Below are positions 19,247 through 28,277 of a stretch of 64,000 nucleotides of DNA, one piece after another. Origin of the DNA: Coleofasciculus sp. FACHB-T130 (GTDB taxonomy: Bacteria > Cyanobacteriota > Cyanobacteriia > Cyanobacteriales > FACHB-T130); contig NZ_JACJOG010000005.1 of NCBI RefSeq assembly GCF_014695375.1, forward strand, positions 1-64,000, in the 5' to 3' direction. The translations under genes were made by a program, and so were the position numbers. The notes beneath the pieces were generated by a model that saw only the letters and a program-made list of their open reading frames with translations, did no database searches and was not told the DNA's origin. Position 1 is the stretch's first letter. The number at the start of each line of letters is the position of its first letter.

Positions 19247-20515
19247 ATGGCAAAAGAACGCCCACCATTGGAAGAGATGACATTAAGGCAACTCCGTAAA
19301 GTTGCTAGCGAATGCAGCATCTCTCGATACAGCAGAATGCGTAAAGAGCAACTGCTAACAGCAATTAAAGAAGTTCAACGCACCAAGATTTCTCTCGGTT
19401 CAACTCGTATAGTGGAGGCGCAAGAAGAAGTGGAAGCAGCAAAATTTGAACTGGGTCAGGAAGATCGCACAGGTGGAACCCTTGCATCCGTAGATGAAGG
19501 TCTAGGGGATCTTCCGGGTGGCTACGGTGAAAGCCGGGTTGTCCTGATGCCTCGCGACCCCCAATGGGCATACACCTACTGGGATATCCCCAACGATCAT
19601 AAAGAAGATTTACGCCGTCAGGGAGGACAACAACTCGCGCTGCGACTCTATGATGTCACCGACGTGAATCTGGAATATCAAAGCCCTCACAGCATTCAGG
19701 AATATCCTTGCGATGAGCTAGCGCGGGAATGGTATTTGCCAATGCCCGTGAGCGATCGCGACTATGCTGTAGACATCGGCTACCGTTGTGCTGATGGTCG
19801 CTGGCTCGTCTTAGCTCGTTCCGCTCCCGTCCGCGTTCCTCCCGTTTATCCTTCAGATTGGATTGAAGACCAATTCATCACCGTTGCTTGGGAAGAAGAC
19901 CTACGCGGTAAGACTTTCCTCGAACTGGTTCCCCCCGCCAAGAAAATGGCAATGGCTGGCTACGGTAGTGTAGCCACAGGTGGCAATCCTATTTACGACG
20001 AAATCTTCGGCATGGCTCAGACCGTCGAAGCTCAACGGGTAGCCGGTTCGTTGTTTGGCTCCATGCAGCAAGTACCTGGTTCGATGCAGTCAGTGTCCCT
20101 TGCCGAACAAGCTCTGAGTTCCTACGTCTTCCCCTCTGGCGTTGGGATGTGGGCAGTTCCTACCGTATCTGGTCTTACCATGTCTGGTGTGGGAATGTCC
20201 GGCGCTGGCTTCTCAGGTTCCGGCATCCCGATGCGTCCTCGCCAGTTCTGGTTGGTTGCCGATGCTGAACTCATTGTTTACGGTGCTACCGAGCCAGATG
20301 CTACAGTCACAATTGGCGGTCGTCCCATCAAGCTGAATCCAGATGGCACCTTCCGCTTCCAGATGTCCTTCCAAGATGGTCTGATTGACTACCCAATTAT
20401 GGCAGTGGCGGCTGATGGCGAGCAAACTCGCTCGATTCACATGAAGTTTAACCGCGAAACGCCATCGCGCAATACCAACACCAAAGAAGATGCTGTTGAG
20501 GAATGGCTCTCTTGA
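19247..20515 (+). CDS. DUF4912 protein with Rho-N-like N-terminal motif
   Basis: This 422-residue protein starts with a short helical module (LEEMTLRQLRKVASECSI...RKEQLLTAI, residues 8-40) like the Rho N-terminal/SAP nucleic-acid-binding fold. A DUF4912 domain follows (about 85-215), with the recognisable LMPRDPQWAYTYWDIP and DIGYRCADGRWLVLARS segments. The central part (about 230-320) is rich in Gly, Ser and Met, and the end (about 325-405) resembles a small beta-sandwich (EPDATVTIGGRPIKLNPDGTF). The function of DUF4912 is unknown; its occurrence in cyanobacteria is wide. A hairpin terminator follows at 20578. Confidence 0.82.
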   Translation: MAKERPPLEEMTLRQLRKVASECSISRYSRMRKEQLLTAIKEVQRTKISLGSTRIVEAQEEVEAAKFELGQEDRTGGTLASVDEGLGDLPGGYGESRVVLMPRDPQWAYTYWDIPNDHKEDLRRQGGQQLALRLYDVTDVNLEYQSPHSIQEYPCDELAREWYLPMPVSDRDYAVDIGYRCADGRWLVLARSAPVRVPPVYPSDWIEDQFITVAWEEDLRGKTFLELVPPAKKMAMAGYGSVATGGNPIYDEIFGMAQTVEAQRVAGSLFGSMQQVPGSMQSVSLAEQALSSYVFPSGVGMWAVPTVSGLTMSGVGMSGAGFSGSGIPMRPRQFWLVADAELIVYGATEPDATVTIGGRPIKLNPDGTFRFQMSFQDGLIDYPIMAVAADGEQTRSIHMKFNRETPSRNTNTKEDAVEEWLS

Positions 20516-20577
20516 AAAGATGAAGGATGAGGAATAAATTCCTCCTTCTGTCCTCAATCTTCTGTCTTTTGAAGTTT

Positions 20578-20597
20578 CCCCCGGCTAAGGCTGGGGG
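20578..20597 (+). terminator. Terminator after the DUF4912 gene
   Basis: CCCCCGGC-TAAG-GCTGGGGG is a GC-rich hairpin followed by TTTATTATTT. It lies 63 bases after the DUF4912 stop and just before the next gene, so that gene needs its own promoter or read-through. Confidence 0.75.
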
Positions 20598-20614
20598 TTT
20601 ATTATTTGGAAATT

Positions 20615-21184
20615 ATGAAACCTGAAGACATTACCAAAACCCTTACAGAACTATTTGATGCCGCAGCGATTGAAGCAACTGCCCCCGGCTTGTGGCAAGT
20701 AGAAACGACTCAGATGCGTCTGTTGGTGCTGCTTTCCGATGACAGTTCTTGGCTGCGAGTTCTCTTACCGATTGCACCCGCTCAAGAAGCGCAACCGTTT
20801 GTAGAACAGATGCTGGAAGCCAATTTTGATGACACTCAGGAGACTCGTTACGCCCTGAATCAGGGAGTGCTATGGGGTGTATTTCAGCACAATCTTGAGA
20901 CTTTAAATGTAGAGGATTTTTCAGGAGCGATCGCGCGACTGATTTCTCTGCATCAGACAGGTTTATCTGACTGCTTTAATCAGCTCGTTGAAAGTCGAAT
21001 TAGTCAAATTATCCTGGCTGCCAAGCAGCAAGGACAATCCCTCGAAGCCACACTCCAAACCCTCGATCGATTCTACGAAGAAGGTCTCATGGGCGATTTG
21101 GATCTGCCTCCAGAGGCTCGTGAAGAAGTGCTGGCAGCATGGCGGCGTCAGTTAGAACGCCTCTGGACTGAAATCGAACCGTAG
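20615..21184 (+). CDS. Conserved cyanobacterial protein of unknown function
   Basis: I use the ATG at 20615 (189 residues); a TTG at 20606 would add three residues. The first half (about 1-95) alternates strands and helices with a segment LVLLSDDSSWLRVLLPIAP that recalls the YbjN/CesT-like chaperone fold. The second half is helical and acidic (LEATLQTLDRFYEEGLMGDLDLPPEAREEVLAAWRRQLERLW). No signal peptide or membrane span, so it is likely cytosolic. It lies directly after the DUF4912 terminator and 23 bases before a DUF2358 gene. The chaperone-like reading of the first half is inference only. Confidence 0.7.
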   Translation: MKPEDITKTLTELFDAAAIEATAPGLWQVETTQMRLLVLLSDDSSWLRVLLPIAPAQEAQPFVEQMLEANFDDTQETRYALNQGVLWGVFQHNLETLNVEDFSGAIARLISLHQTGLSDCFNQLVESRISQIILAAKQQGQSLEATLQTLDRFYEEGLMGDLDLPPEAREEVLAAWRRQLERLWTEIEP

Positions 21185-21207
21185 CTTCTTGTCACCCTCT
21201 AAGTCTT

Positions 21208-21609
21208 ATGGACATCATTCAAATCCTCAAAGACGACTACCAAAGATTTCCAGAAAACCAAACCTACAGCATCTATGCAGAAGACGTTTTTTTCAAAGAT
21301 CCGCTGAACAAATTTAATGGTCTTGAGCGTTACAAACTCATGATTGGCTTTATCAAAACCTGGTTTATGAACGTCAAGATGGATTTACATGACATTCGCA
21401 AATCCGGAGATACAATCCAACTTGAGTGGACTTTGAGCTGGAATACCCCTCTGCCGTGGAAACCTCGTATCGCCATCCCAGGCTGGAGTGAGTTGAAACT
21501 CAACACTGATGGAATGATTGCTTCCCATATCGACTACTGGAAATGTTCGCGTTTTGATGTGTTGAAACAACATTTGTTACCCTTAAAACAGGGAAAAAAT
21601 AATAAGTAA
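21208..21609 (+). CDS. DUF2358 family protein
   Basis: A 133-residue protein with the DUF2358 pattern: ILKDDYQRFPENQTYSIYAEDVFFKDPLNKFNGLERYK, then a WTLSWNTPLPWKPRIAIPGWSELKL strand region and HIDYWKCSRFDV. The fold is probably NTF2/SnoaL-like. Plant and cyanobacterial relatives exist, but no role is established. Tight spacing to the gene before it (23 bases) and after it (33 bases) suggests co-transcription with the Get3-like ATPase. Confidence 0.82.
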   Translation: MDIIQILKDDYQRFPENQTYSIYAEDVFFKDPLNKFNGLERYKLMIGFIKTWFMNVKMDLHDIRKSGDTIQLEWTLSWNTPLPWKPRIAIPGWSELKLNTDGMIASHIDYWKCSRFDVLKQHLLPLKQGKNNK

Positions 21610-21642
21610 CGTAAACAATTCTCAGATAGGAAAAAAGCATTC

Positions 21643-22830
21643 ATGCGCGTAATTTTGATGACCGGCAAGGGTGGTGTTGGCAAAACTTCTGTAGCCGCCG
21701 CTACTGGCTTGCGTTGTGCCGAACTCGGTTACAAAACCCTTGTTTTAAGTACCGATCCCGCTCACTCTCTCGCCGACAGTTTTGACTTGGAACTGGGGCA
21801 CGATCCGCGACAGGTTCGCCCAAACTTGTGGGGGGCTGAATTAGATGCTCTGATGGAATTAGAAGGCAACTGGGGCGCAGTTAAGCGTTATATTACCCAA
21901 GTTTTGCAGGCAAGAGGCTTGGAAGGCGTACAAGCGGAAGAATTAGCAATTCTTCCCGGTATGGATGAAATTTTCGGTTTGGTACGCATGAAGCGCCACT
22001 ACGATGAAGGCGAGTTTGACGTTTTAATTATTGACTCAGCTCCTACTGGTACGGCTCTAAGATTGCTCAGTCTACCGGAAGTCGGCGGCTGGTATATGAG
22101 ACGTTTTTACAAGCCGCTACAGGGGATATCAGTAGCGCTCAGACCTCTAGTTGAACCGATCTTCAGACCAATTGCCGGTTTTTCCTTGCCCGATAAAGAG
22201 GTAATGGACGCTCCCTTTGAATTCTACGAGCAGATTGAAGCTTTAGAAAAAGTATTGAGTGACAATACTCAGACTTCGGTCCGTCTCGTCACCAATCCCG
22301 AAAAAATGGTGATTAAAGAGTCTCTCCGCGCCCATGCTTATTTGAGTTTATACAATGTTGCTACGGATTTAGTGGTGGCAAATCGGATTATCCCCGATCA
22401 AGTGACCGACCCTTTCTTTCAACGTTGGAAAGAAAGCCAGCAGCAATATCGGCAGGAAATTCACGAAAACTTCCATCCCTTACCAGTCAAGGAAGTTCCG
22501 CTTTACTCAGAAGAAATGTGTGGGTTAGAGGCTTTAGAACGGTTAAAGGAAACGCTCTATAAAGATGAAGATCCCACTCAGGTGTATTACAAGGAAACCA
22601 CTCTGAGGGTTGTGCAAGACCAAAATAACTACAGCTTAGAACTTTACTTGCCCGGTATTGCCAAAGATAATATCCAACTAAGTAAAACCGGCGATGAATT
22701 AAACATTACGATAGGCAATCACCGCCGCAATTTGGTGTTACCGCAAGCCTTGGCAGCCCTGCAACCAGCTGGAGCAAAGATGGAGAATGATTATCTTAAA
22801 ATCCGGTTTAGCACTCCGGTTCAGGTATAG
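21643..22830 (+). CDS. Get3/ArsA-type ATPase with C-terminal alpha-crystallin-like domain
   Basis: This 395-residue ATPase has the deviant P-loop GKGGVGKTS (8-16), the A-loop [14 protein letters not shown] and the switch [15 protein letters not shown] (about 131-145) of the ArsA/GET3 family. It has one ATPase unit, unlike the doubled ArsA arsenite pump, and no arsenite-binding cysteine trio or zinc CxxC that I can see. From about residue 305 it ends in a small beta domain ([38 protein letters not shown]) like Hsp20/alpha-crystallin. That fusion is known for the cyanobacterial and chloroplast Get3 branch called Get3d. A role in handling membrane-protein clients is likely but unproven. Confidence 0.88.
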   Translation: MRVILMTGKGGVGKTSVAAATGLRCAELGYKTLVLSTDPAHSLADSFDLELGHDPRQVRPNLWGAELDALMELEGNWGAVKRYITQVLQARGLEGVQAEELAILPGMDEIFGLVRMKRHYDEGEFDVLIIDSAPTGTALRLLSLPEVGGWYMRRFYKPLQGISVALRPLVEPIFRPIAGFSLPDKEVMDAPFEFYEQIEALEKVLSDNTQTSVRLVTNPEKMVIKESLRAHAYLSLYNVATDLVVANRIIPDQVTDPFFQRWKESQQQYRQEIHENFHPLPVKEVPLYSEEMCGLEALERLKETLYKDEDPTQVYYKETTLRVVQDQNNYSLELYLPGIAKDNIQLSKTGDELNITIGNHRRNLVLPQALAALQPAGAKMENDYLKIRFSTPVQV

Positions 22831-22869
22831 CCAGTTAATTTGGGTAGATATTAAGGCAGAATCTAGATG

Positions 22870-22945
22870 CGTAGGGGCGTGTTTATACCATGCCCCTACG
22901 GATGGAATTAGCAACTCACAAATCCACGCCCCTACGAATGGAATT
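22870..22945. repeat. GCCCCTACG-type dispersed repeat
   Basis: CGTAGGGGC (22870-22878) is inverted against GCCCCTACG (22892-22900). GCCCCTACG recurs at 22928-22936, and both plus-strand copies are followed by (G/A)ATGGAATT. This is the kind of short palindromic repeat scattered in cyanobacterial spacers. Confidence 0.6.
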
Positions 22946-22978
22946 GGCGGTTAACCAATCCATGTCTTTAAGTGCGGA

Positions 22979-23179
22979 TTAGCGCAAACCCAGCCAGGTA
23001 AAAAAATCCTGATGGGTGAAAAATTCCAGCACCAATAAAGCAACAAACCCTACCATTGCGAATCGTCCGTTGATTTGCTCGGAGTAGAGCGTCCAGCCGA
23101 AAGCAGGCTCTGGTTGGTTGTAATTTTCTGCGGGTGTTTCTATGGGTGATTGTTCTGAGGAAGTTGTTTCAGGATTCAT
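22979..23179 (-). CDS. hli: High-light-inducible protein (one-helix CAB-like)
   Basis: The 66-residue protein has the chlorophyll a/b-binding motif EQINGRFAMVGF (Glu34, Asn37 and Arg39 are the ligand/ion-pair residues), followed by the rest of one membrane helix (ALLVLEFF) and the typical end GL. About 28 polar residues precede the helix. Hli/Scp proteins bind chlorophyll and carotenoid under stress and protect photosystem II assembly. It lies 30 bases downstream of the sdhB start codon region's far end, on the same strand as sdhB but after a different spacer, so shared control is uncertain. Confidence 0.92.
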   Translation of the reverse strand: MNPETTSSEQSPIETPAENYNQPEPAFGWTLYSEQINGRFAMVGFVALLVLEFFTHQDFFTWLGLR

Positions 23180-23209
23180 TGTTTTTACTTCAATCGTGAT
23201 TCAATATGA

Positions 23210-24229
23210 TTAAGACTCAAGGCTTTGGACAGATTCAATGAGCGATCGCACTACCTCAGCCCCAGCAGACGGCTCAAACCCCAAAGGAAACTTACCGCGA
23301 GCCAGCATTCTTAATCCGAGTGGCCCCAGGCTAATCATCCCCTTGATGTCTCTAAAAGAATTTCCCACGACTTGTAAACCAAACCGACGTTCATCAATCC
23401 AACCACCTTCCTTCACTAGATCAATTAATACTTTCCGGTGACGGATTGAACGACTGGCTTGATCGTCCTTGCGGTCGAGAATTTGCTGTTTAATTTTGCC
23501 GATTTGATCCATTGGTGCCACATCCATCGGACAAACCGTATTACACATAAAACAGCGGGTACAACCCCAGACGCCTTTGGTGCCTTCGTTGTAATTTTCC
23601 AAACGGGATTCTATTTCGGCGTCACGAGAATCCGCTACCATTCGATAAGCCTTTGCAAGGGCGTGGGGTCCTACAAAATCCGAATTGACCTCACGGGCGT
23701 TGCATTCAGAATAGCAGGCACCACACAATATACAATTGCCTGTTTGATTAAGGCGATCGCGTTCTTCGGGTGTTTGTAAAAACTCTCGTTCCGGTATAGG
23801 ATTTTCCCCCGTACTCACATAGGGTTCAACTACTTCAAGATGATCCCAAAAACTACGCATATCCACCACCAAATCTTTAATGACCGGCATATTGCCCATT
23901 GGTGCAATAGTAATTTCTGGGATGGCACCTAAAGGTTTTTGCGGGGCATCTGAAAGGGTAGCACTCGCTGCTATCTGTTGCAGCCTTTGCACTTCACTGC
24001 CAATATTTTCCTTACACGCCAAAGCGGAACGACCGTTGATTCGCATTCCACAACTGCCGCAAATTGTGTTGCGACAATTCTTGCGAAAAGCTAAACTTCC
24101 ATCCTGCTCCCACTTAATAAGATTTAGGCAGTCCAGAATTGTGTTACCAGGCTCGACATCCAACGTATAAGTCTGTACTACAGGAGAGGAATTTTGCTCC
24201 TGCCGGATGACCTTAAAAAGGACTTGCAT
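23210..24229 (-). CDS. sdhB: Succinate dehydrogenase/fumarate reductase iron-sulfur subunit
   Basis: The 339-residue protein carries the three clusters' ligands: Cys52, Cys57, Cys60 and Cys72 for [2Fe-2S], then CILCGACYSEC (166, 169, 172, 176) and CTRCFMCNTVCP (223, 226, 229, 233) for the two other clusters. In cyanobacteria succinate dehydrogenase feeds electrons into the plastoquinone pool of the thylakoid. It is longer than the E. coli subunit by about 100 residues, mostly in linkers and the C-terminus, which is common in this phylum. No sdhA or membrane-anchor gene is next to it. Start ATG at 24229. Confidence 0.93.
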   Translation of the reverse strand: MQVLFKVIRQEQNSSPVVQTYTLDVEPGNTILDCLNLIKWEQDGSLAFRKNCRNTICGSCGMRINGRSALACKENIGSEVQRLQQIAASATLSDAPQKPLGAIPEITIAPMGNMPVIKDLVVDMRSFWDHLEVVEPYVSTGENPIPEREFLQTPEERDRLNQTGNCILCGACYSECNAREVNSDFVGPHALAKAYRMVADSRDAEIESRLENYNEGTKGVWGCTRCFMCNTVCPMDVAPMDQIGKIKQQILDRKDDQASRSIRHRKVLIDLVKEGGWIDERRFGLQVVGNSFRDIKGMISLGPLGLRMLARGKFPLGFEPSAGAEVVRSLIESVQSLES

Positions 24230-24682
24230 GCTTCAAAGCTCTTCATTGCTCTTAACTTCTAGTCTAAAGCTGAATTTAGGATCTGTAGACAAATACAAGC
24301 TTTGTTTGGCATGACTTGACTAAGGGGTGTAGCTGATTTTTAGATGCCGAAGGCTTGAAGGATAAAACAGACAGCTCTCCTGTCTTCCCCTCCAAAAGAT
24401 AGATTTTCAGAAGTAAATACTTTACACTTTATACTTTAAACTTTACAAAATCTCTAGTCTCTAGTCTCTAGTCTGTCCTTTAACCATCTGCTATCTGGTA
24501 GTAAGAACCTCAACTTTTACCCAATTATGCAATTTTGCTGCAATCTAAGAATTTGGAGGATGCTCTTGTAAATATCCTTGTGAAAGTTGAGTGATTTAAC
24601 GATATATTTTTTTAGTCAGCCAAATATTGGCATTAGACACTCTTTACTATACTGTAGATTGAAGTGTATTTTGCATATAGCG
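24230..24682. other. Intergenic region before the cyAbrB gene, with heptamer repeats
   Basis: A 450-base spacer between divergent sdhB and cyAbrB. It holds three direct copies of the heptamer TCTCTAG (24451-24471), a short tandem repeat of the STRR type common in filamentous cyanobacteria. Promoters of both genes must lie here, but I cannot place them with confidence. Confidence 0.5.
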
Positions 24683-25111
24683 ATGAGTGAAACCGCAACA
24701 GCTCCATTGACAGGGAAAGCACTGCTTCAAAAAGTAAAAGAGCTTTCACACTTACCACGGCGAGAAACAGCAAAACGCTGTGGCTATTACACCGTAACAA
24801 AGAACAACCAGACTCGCGTCAACTTAACAGACTTTTATGACGCAGTTTTAGGCGCGAAAGGTGTTCCCCTCGATCCAGAAGGAACAAAAGATGGTCGGGG
24901 TCGCGAACCAACCTATCGTGTAAGCGTACACAAAAATGGTCAAATTGTTATTGGTGCAACTTACACTGAGGCAATGGGATTAAAGCCTGGTGATGAGTTT
25001 GAAATTAAGCTGGGTTACAAGCATATTCACCTAATTCAGGTGGATGGCGGAAGTAAGACTGGAGACGATACCAGTGATGAAAGCGAAAGTGAGGAGGCGA
25101 CTGCATCATAA
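24683..25111 (+). CDS. cyAbrB family transcriptional regulator
   Basis: From the ATG at 24683 the protein has 142 residues; an upstream in-frame ATG at 24587 would add 32 residues that do not fit the family. The sequence GKALLQKVKELSHLPRRETAKRCGYY is the cyanobacterial AbrB hallmark, and the AbrB-like DNA-binding part lies at about 75-118 (YRVSVHKNGQIVIGATY, LKPGDEFEIKLGYKHIHL). The end is an acidic Ser/Glu tail. cyAbrB proteins are abundant DNA-binding regulators of carbon, nitrogen and redox genes. Whether this is the cyAbrB1/CalA or the cyAbrB2 type I cannot settle. Confidence 0.88.
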   Translation: MSETATAPLTGKALLQKVKELSHLPRRETAKRCGYYTVTKNNQTRVNLTDFYDAVLGAKGVPLDPEGTKDGRGREPTYRVSVHKNGQIVIGATYTEAMGLKPGDEFEIKLGYKHIHLIQVDGGSKTGDDTSDESESEEATAS

Positions 25112-25336
25112 GCGGTAATGCTTTCTGATATGGCGTTGCTTCTAACAAATTTATCGGGAAATTTGAAAGAACCAACTGCCTCTCCTTTCAAGGGAGCATC
25201 CTAGGGAAAGCAAATACATCTTTTGTGGACTAGACATAAAAGCTGCGGGGGTTCATGCTTACCCCCAGCGGTAAATAAGGCAGTTTTTTCCAAACTTGAG
25301 GTGTTACGCTTGAGCCAATGAAAGCTGTCTTTAACA

Positions 25337-26218
25337 ATGCCTATTTTTGATCGAGCCGATTGGTGGCTGGTATCACTTCCACAAACTCCTGCTGTGTTGA
25401 AGGCGATCGCTTTCTTCATTGTCTGGTTAGTTCTTTGGTTGCCAGTTGCGATTCCTTTGGCAGCAGTGCTGAAATGGCGACCCTTTCACCCCTTGGCTGT
25501 AGAGCAAAAGCTTCCTTTATTAGCTTCGCTCTATTTAATTGCCCCTGCGATCGTCTGGGGTGCCGCTTGGGTGGAGGGGGCTTTTTTTTCGGATTATGGG
25601 TTGGACTGGAAAGCTTCAATATTCATTTCACTAGGACAAGGCTTCGCTTTAGGGGTGCTAAGTCTGGTAGTGGTATTTGGCATCCAAAAAGCGTTGGGCT
25701 GGATTGAGTGGCGATCTCAAGAGAATCCTCTCTATGAAGATACACAGAACCCCCCGCAAAATCTGTGGTCGGTAGTCGGATCTGTCTTACTACCAACATT
25801 GTTATTAGGATTATTGATTAGTGGAATTGAAGAGTTAATTTTTCGGGGATTTCTGCTTACGGAACTCCAGCAAGATTATTCAACTTGGGTAGCGGCGGCA
25901 GTTTCTAGTTTAATTTTTGCGCTGCTTCATTTGGTTTGGGAACAGCAGGAAACATTGCCTCAGCTACCAGGATTATGGCTGATGGGGATGGTATTAGTGC
26001 TGGCTCGTGTCTGTGATGATGGGAATCTAGGCTTGGCGTGGGGACTTCACGCCGGATGGATTTGGGCGATCGCAAGTTTGGATACGACGAGAGTGATTCG
26101 CTACACCGGCATTGTTCCGGCTTGGGTAACTGGTTTGGGAGAAAAGCCTCTGGCGGGTGCGGCGGGAATTTTTTGTCTGCTGGGAACTGGGATTTTAATC
26201 TGGCAAATTTATCTTTAA
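25337..26218 (+). CDS. CPBP family intramembrane glutamic endopeptidase
   Basis: A 293-residue integral membrane protein with about eight spans. The CPBP (Abi/Rce1-like) motifs are present: EELIFRG with Glu165, Glu166 and Arg170, then a FALLHLVWE segment with the second-motif histidine, and a GLAWGLHAGW segment with the third. These residues form the active site of prenyl-protein and related membrane proteases. Cyanobacterial members are numerous and their substrates are mostly unknown. It is monocistronic and convergent with cobL, with only 17 bases between the stops. Confidence 0.88.
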   Translation: MPIFDRADWWLVSLPQTPAVLKAIAFFIVWLVLWLPVAIPLAAVLKWRPFHPLAVEQKLPLLASLYLIAPAIVWGAAWVEGAFFSDYGLDWKASIFISLGQGFALGVLSLVVVFGIQKALGWIEWRSQENPLYEDTQNPPQNLWSVVGSVLLPTLLLGLLISGIEELIFRGFLLTELQQDYSTWVAAAVSSLIFALLHLVWEQQETLPQLPGLWLMGMVLVLARVCDDGNLGLAWGLHAGWIWAIASLDTTRVIRYTGIVPAWVTGLGEKPLAGAAGIFCLLGTGILIWQIYL

Positions 26219-26235
26219 AATGAGCATCTTTAAAA

Positions 26236-27513
26236 TCAGCGATTTGCTGCCAGAATCGTGACGGGATTCAGCGGGGAAAACCGAGTCAGCGATCCCACCG
26301 GCACAGAACGCGATAACTGCACTTGCAACAACTGATAATCCCATTGCTGACGCGATAACCAGCCCAAAGTCTCATTCAGGTGTTCCAGCGTGGCGAGTGC
26401 CAGTACCAAGCGCCCTGAAGCCGTTAAATGCGAATTGCAGGTATCGAGAATTTCAGTTAAATTGCCGCCGCTACCGCCAATAAAGATGCGGTTAGGTGCC
26501 GGGAGGCTGTACAAAGCTTCTGGGGCGCTGCCATGAATAGAAATCACATTTTCTACTTGGAAGCGATCGCAGTTCTGCTGAATTAACATCGTGCCAGCAG
26601 CCGTTTTCTCAATCGCATACACGCGAGAAGTGGGGAATAGACGGGCAATTTCAATCGAAACTGAGCCAGTACCTGCCCCAATATCCCAAATAATTTGTCC
26701 CGGCTGTAGCGCCAGTTCTCCCAGTACAAGAACCCGGACTTCCCGCTTCGTCATCAAGCCAGGGCGATCACTAAAACTCAAGAAACTCCGATCCGGGACT
26801 CCCAGCATCGGAAGGGCATCCAGATTCGGTAGGAATGCGTCCCCACTCTTACTCGCTGAATCAGACGGACGTAGCAAGACAACGACATTCAAAGAAGCAA
26901 AATTTTGCTCTTGTAGAGACGCCATTAATTGTCTTCCGGCACAGGGAAAAGACCGAACTCGCTCATCAGCACCACCTAAATTTTCACAAACCCAGAACTG
27001 ATAAGTGTTGGGTAAATCTAAAGCGAGTAACAGACGAGCGATCGCTTCCGGCGTATTTTGAGTATCGGTTAATACAGCAATCTTCTCAATGCCCTGTTGC
27101 AGCGCTTGGGTTAACTCATCCAGCGATCGCCCGTGGGCGCTGATGACACGCGCATCCTGCCAGGGAACCTTAATCCGGTTAAAAGCCAGTTGAACCGAAC
27201 TCAGATGCGGATGAAACGTTAATTCTGCTGAAGGTAGTTGTGCCACCAACAGCCGTCCTAGTCCAAAAAAGAGGGGATCGCCACTCACCAATACGACAAT
27301 GCCGCCAGAACCCGCAGACAGGCGATCGCGAATTTCCTCAACTACCTTTGTCAAGTCACCCAGAATCAGACGTTGGGCTGAGGAATTGGGAAAGTAAGAG
27401 AGATGGCGATCGCTCCCAATTAACAGCATCGCTTGCTCTACAATCTCCCGCACACTATGACTCAGCCCATCTGCACCATCCAAGCCAATTCCAACAACGT
27501 GTACAAGTGTCAT
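26236..27513 (-). CDS. cobL: Precorrin-6Y C5,15-methyltransferase (decarboxylating), CbiET fusion
   Basis: The 425-residue protein is a fusion of a CbiE tetrapyrrole methylase (residues about 1-220, start LVHVVGIGLDGADGLS) and a CbiT class I methyltransferase (about 235-425, SAM loop IWDIGAGTGSVSIEIARLFP). It methylates C5 and C15 and removes a carboxyl in the corrin ring during cobalamin (or pseudocobalamin) synthesis. cobH lies 94 bases upstream on the same strand, and the two enzymes act one after the other in the pathway (CobL then CobH). No cobalamin riboswitch is evident upstream. Confidence 0.95.
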   Translation of the reverse strand: MTLVHVVGIGLDGADGLSHSVREIVEQAMLLIGSDRHLSYFPNSSAQRLILGDLTKVVEEIRDRLSAGSGGIVVLVSGDPLFFGLGRLLVAQLPSAELTFHPHLSSVQLAFNRIKVPWQDARVISAHGRSLDELTQALQQGIEKIAVLTDTQNTPEAIARLLLALDLPNTYQFWVCENLGGADERVRSFPCAGRQLMASLQEQNFASLNVVVLLRPSDSASKSGDAFLPNLDALPMLGVPDRSFLSFSDRPGLMTKREVRVLVLGELALQPGQIIWDIGAGTGSVSIEIARLFPTSRVYAIEKTAAGTMLIQQNCDRFQVENVISIHGSAPEALYSLPAPNRIFIGGSGGNLTEILDTCNSHLTASGRLVLALATLEHLNETLGWLSRQQWDYQLLQVQLSRSVPVGSLTRFSPLNPVTILAANR

Positions 27514-27607
27514 GAATAGCGGCTGAATGCACCCGATGGCGGGAAGTCGCTGCGATACCGACTCAACGCAAATCGATTTTTCGTGACCCTAAATAGGCAG
27601 CGAATCC

Positions 27608-28225
27608 CTAACATTCCTCTGCCTCCCAAGCCAATATGAGTAAAGCATTCACAATCGCCGCGGTAATCGGTGAGCCGCCCTTGCGCCCCTCAATCCGAAT
27701 TTGGGGTACGGGCGTCTTTTCTAGTACCGCTTTAGACTCTACGACGGAGATAAATCCAACGGGTGCGCCAATCACTAAAGCCGGTTGAATGGGTGCCGAG
27801 GGTAACTCTGCACACAAAGCCAGCAGAGCAGTGGGAGCATTACCAATCGCATAAATTGCCTCTGGAAATTCTTGCCAACATTTTAGTAAGCCGGTTTCCG
27901 TGCGCGTCTTGCCAGGGAGAGCAACGCTTGCTTGTTCCACAGCGGCAACCAGGGGGTTGTTAAAGGTTTGCGCCACCATTCCCGCCACTCCCTGTTTGAC
28001 CATGCCAACGTCTGTAACAATCGGCACGCGACGCCGCAAGGCAGCGATCGCGCTTTCAATCGCCCCCTCACTAAATCGAATTAATTGGGCAAATTCAAAA
28101 TCAGCGGTGCTGTGGATGGCTCGACGTACAATTGCGTACTCGGAGGGGCTAAAGCGGTGTTCGCCAATTTCTCGATCGATGAGAGCAAAACTTTGCTGGA
28201 GGATGGGATGAATGGGTAAGCTCAT
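27608..28225 (-). CDS. cobH: Precorrin-8X methylmutase
   Basis: This 205-residue enzyme moves the methyl group from C11 to C12 to make hydrogenobyrinic (or cobyrinic) acid in corrin synthesis. The family signature is clear: an internal TDVGMVKQGV segment, GNAPTAL, GAPVGFISVVESK and GRKGGSPITAAIVNALL. Length is normal. It is followed by cobL on the same strand, so these consecutive steps are probably expressed together. Confidence 0.95.
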   Translation of the reverse strand: MSLPIHPILQQSFALIDREIGEHRFSPSEYAIVRRAIHSTADFEFAQLIRFSEGAIESAIAALRRRVPIVTDVGMVKQGVAGMVAQTFNNPLVAAVEQASVALPGKTRTETGLLKCWQEFPEAIYAIGNAPTALLALCAELPSAPIQPALVIGAPVGFISVVESKAVLEKTPVPQIRIEGRKGGSPITAAIVNALLILAWEAEEC

Positions 28226-28277
28226 AAATCAGGAGTCAGCTAATAGCGATTTGTAAGCCGCTATTAGCCGATTGTTT

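Noticed and set aside
22870-22945. Repeat cluster as possible transposon ends
   Set aside because: No transposase or target duplication; the pattern matches small dispersed palindromes.
27514-27607. Cobalamin riboswitch between cobH and cobL
   Set aside because: The 94-base spacer is too short and lacks the conserved B12-box bases.
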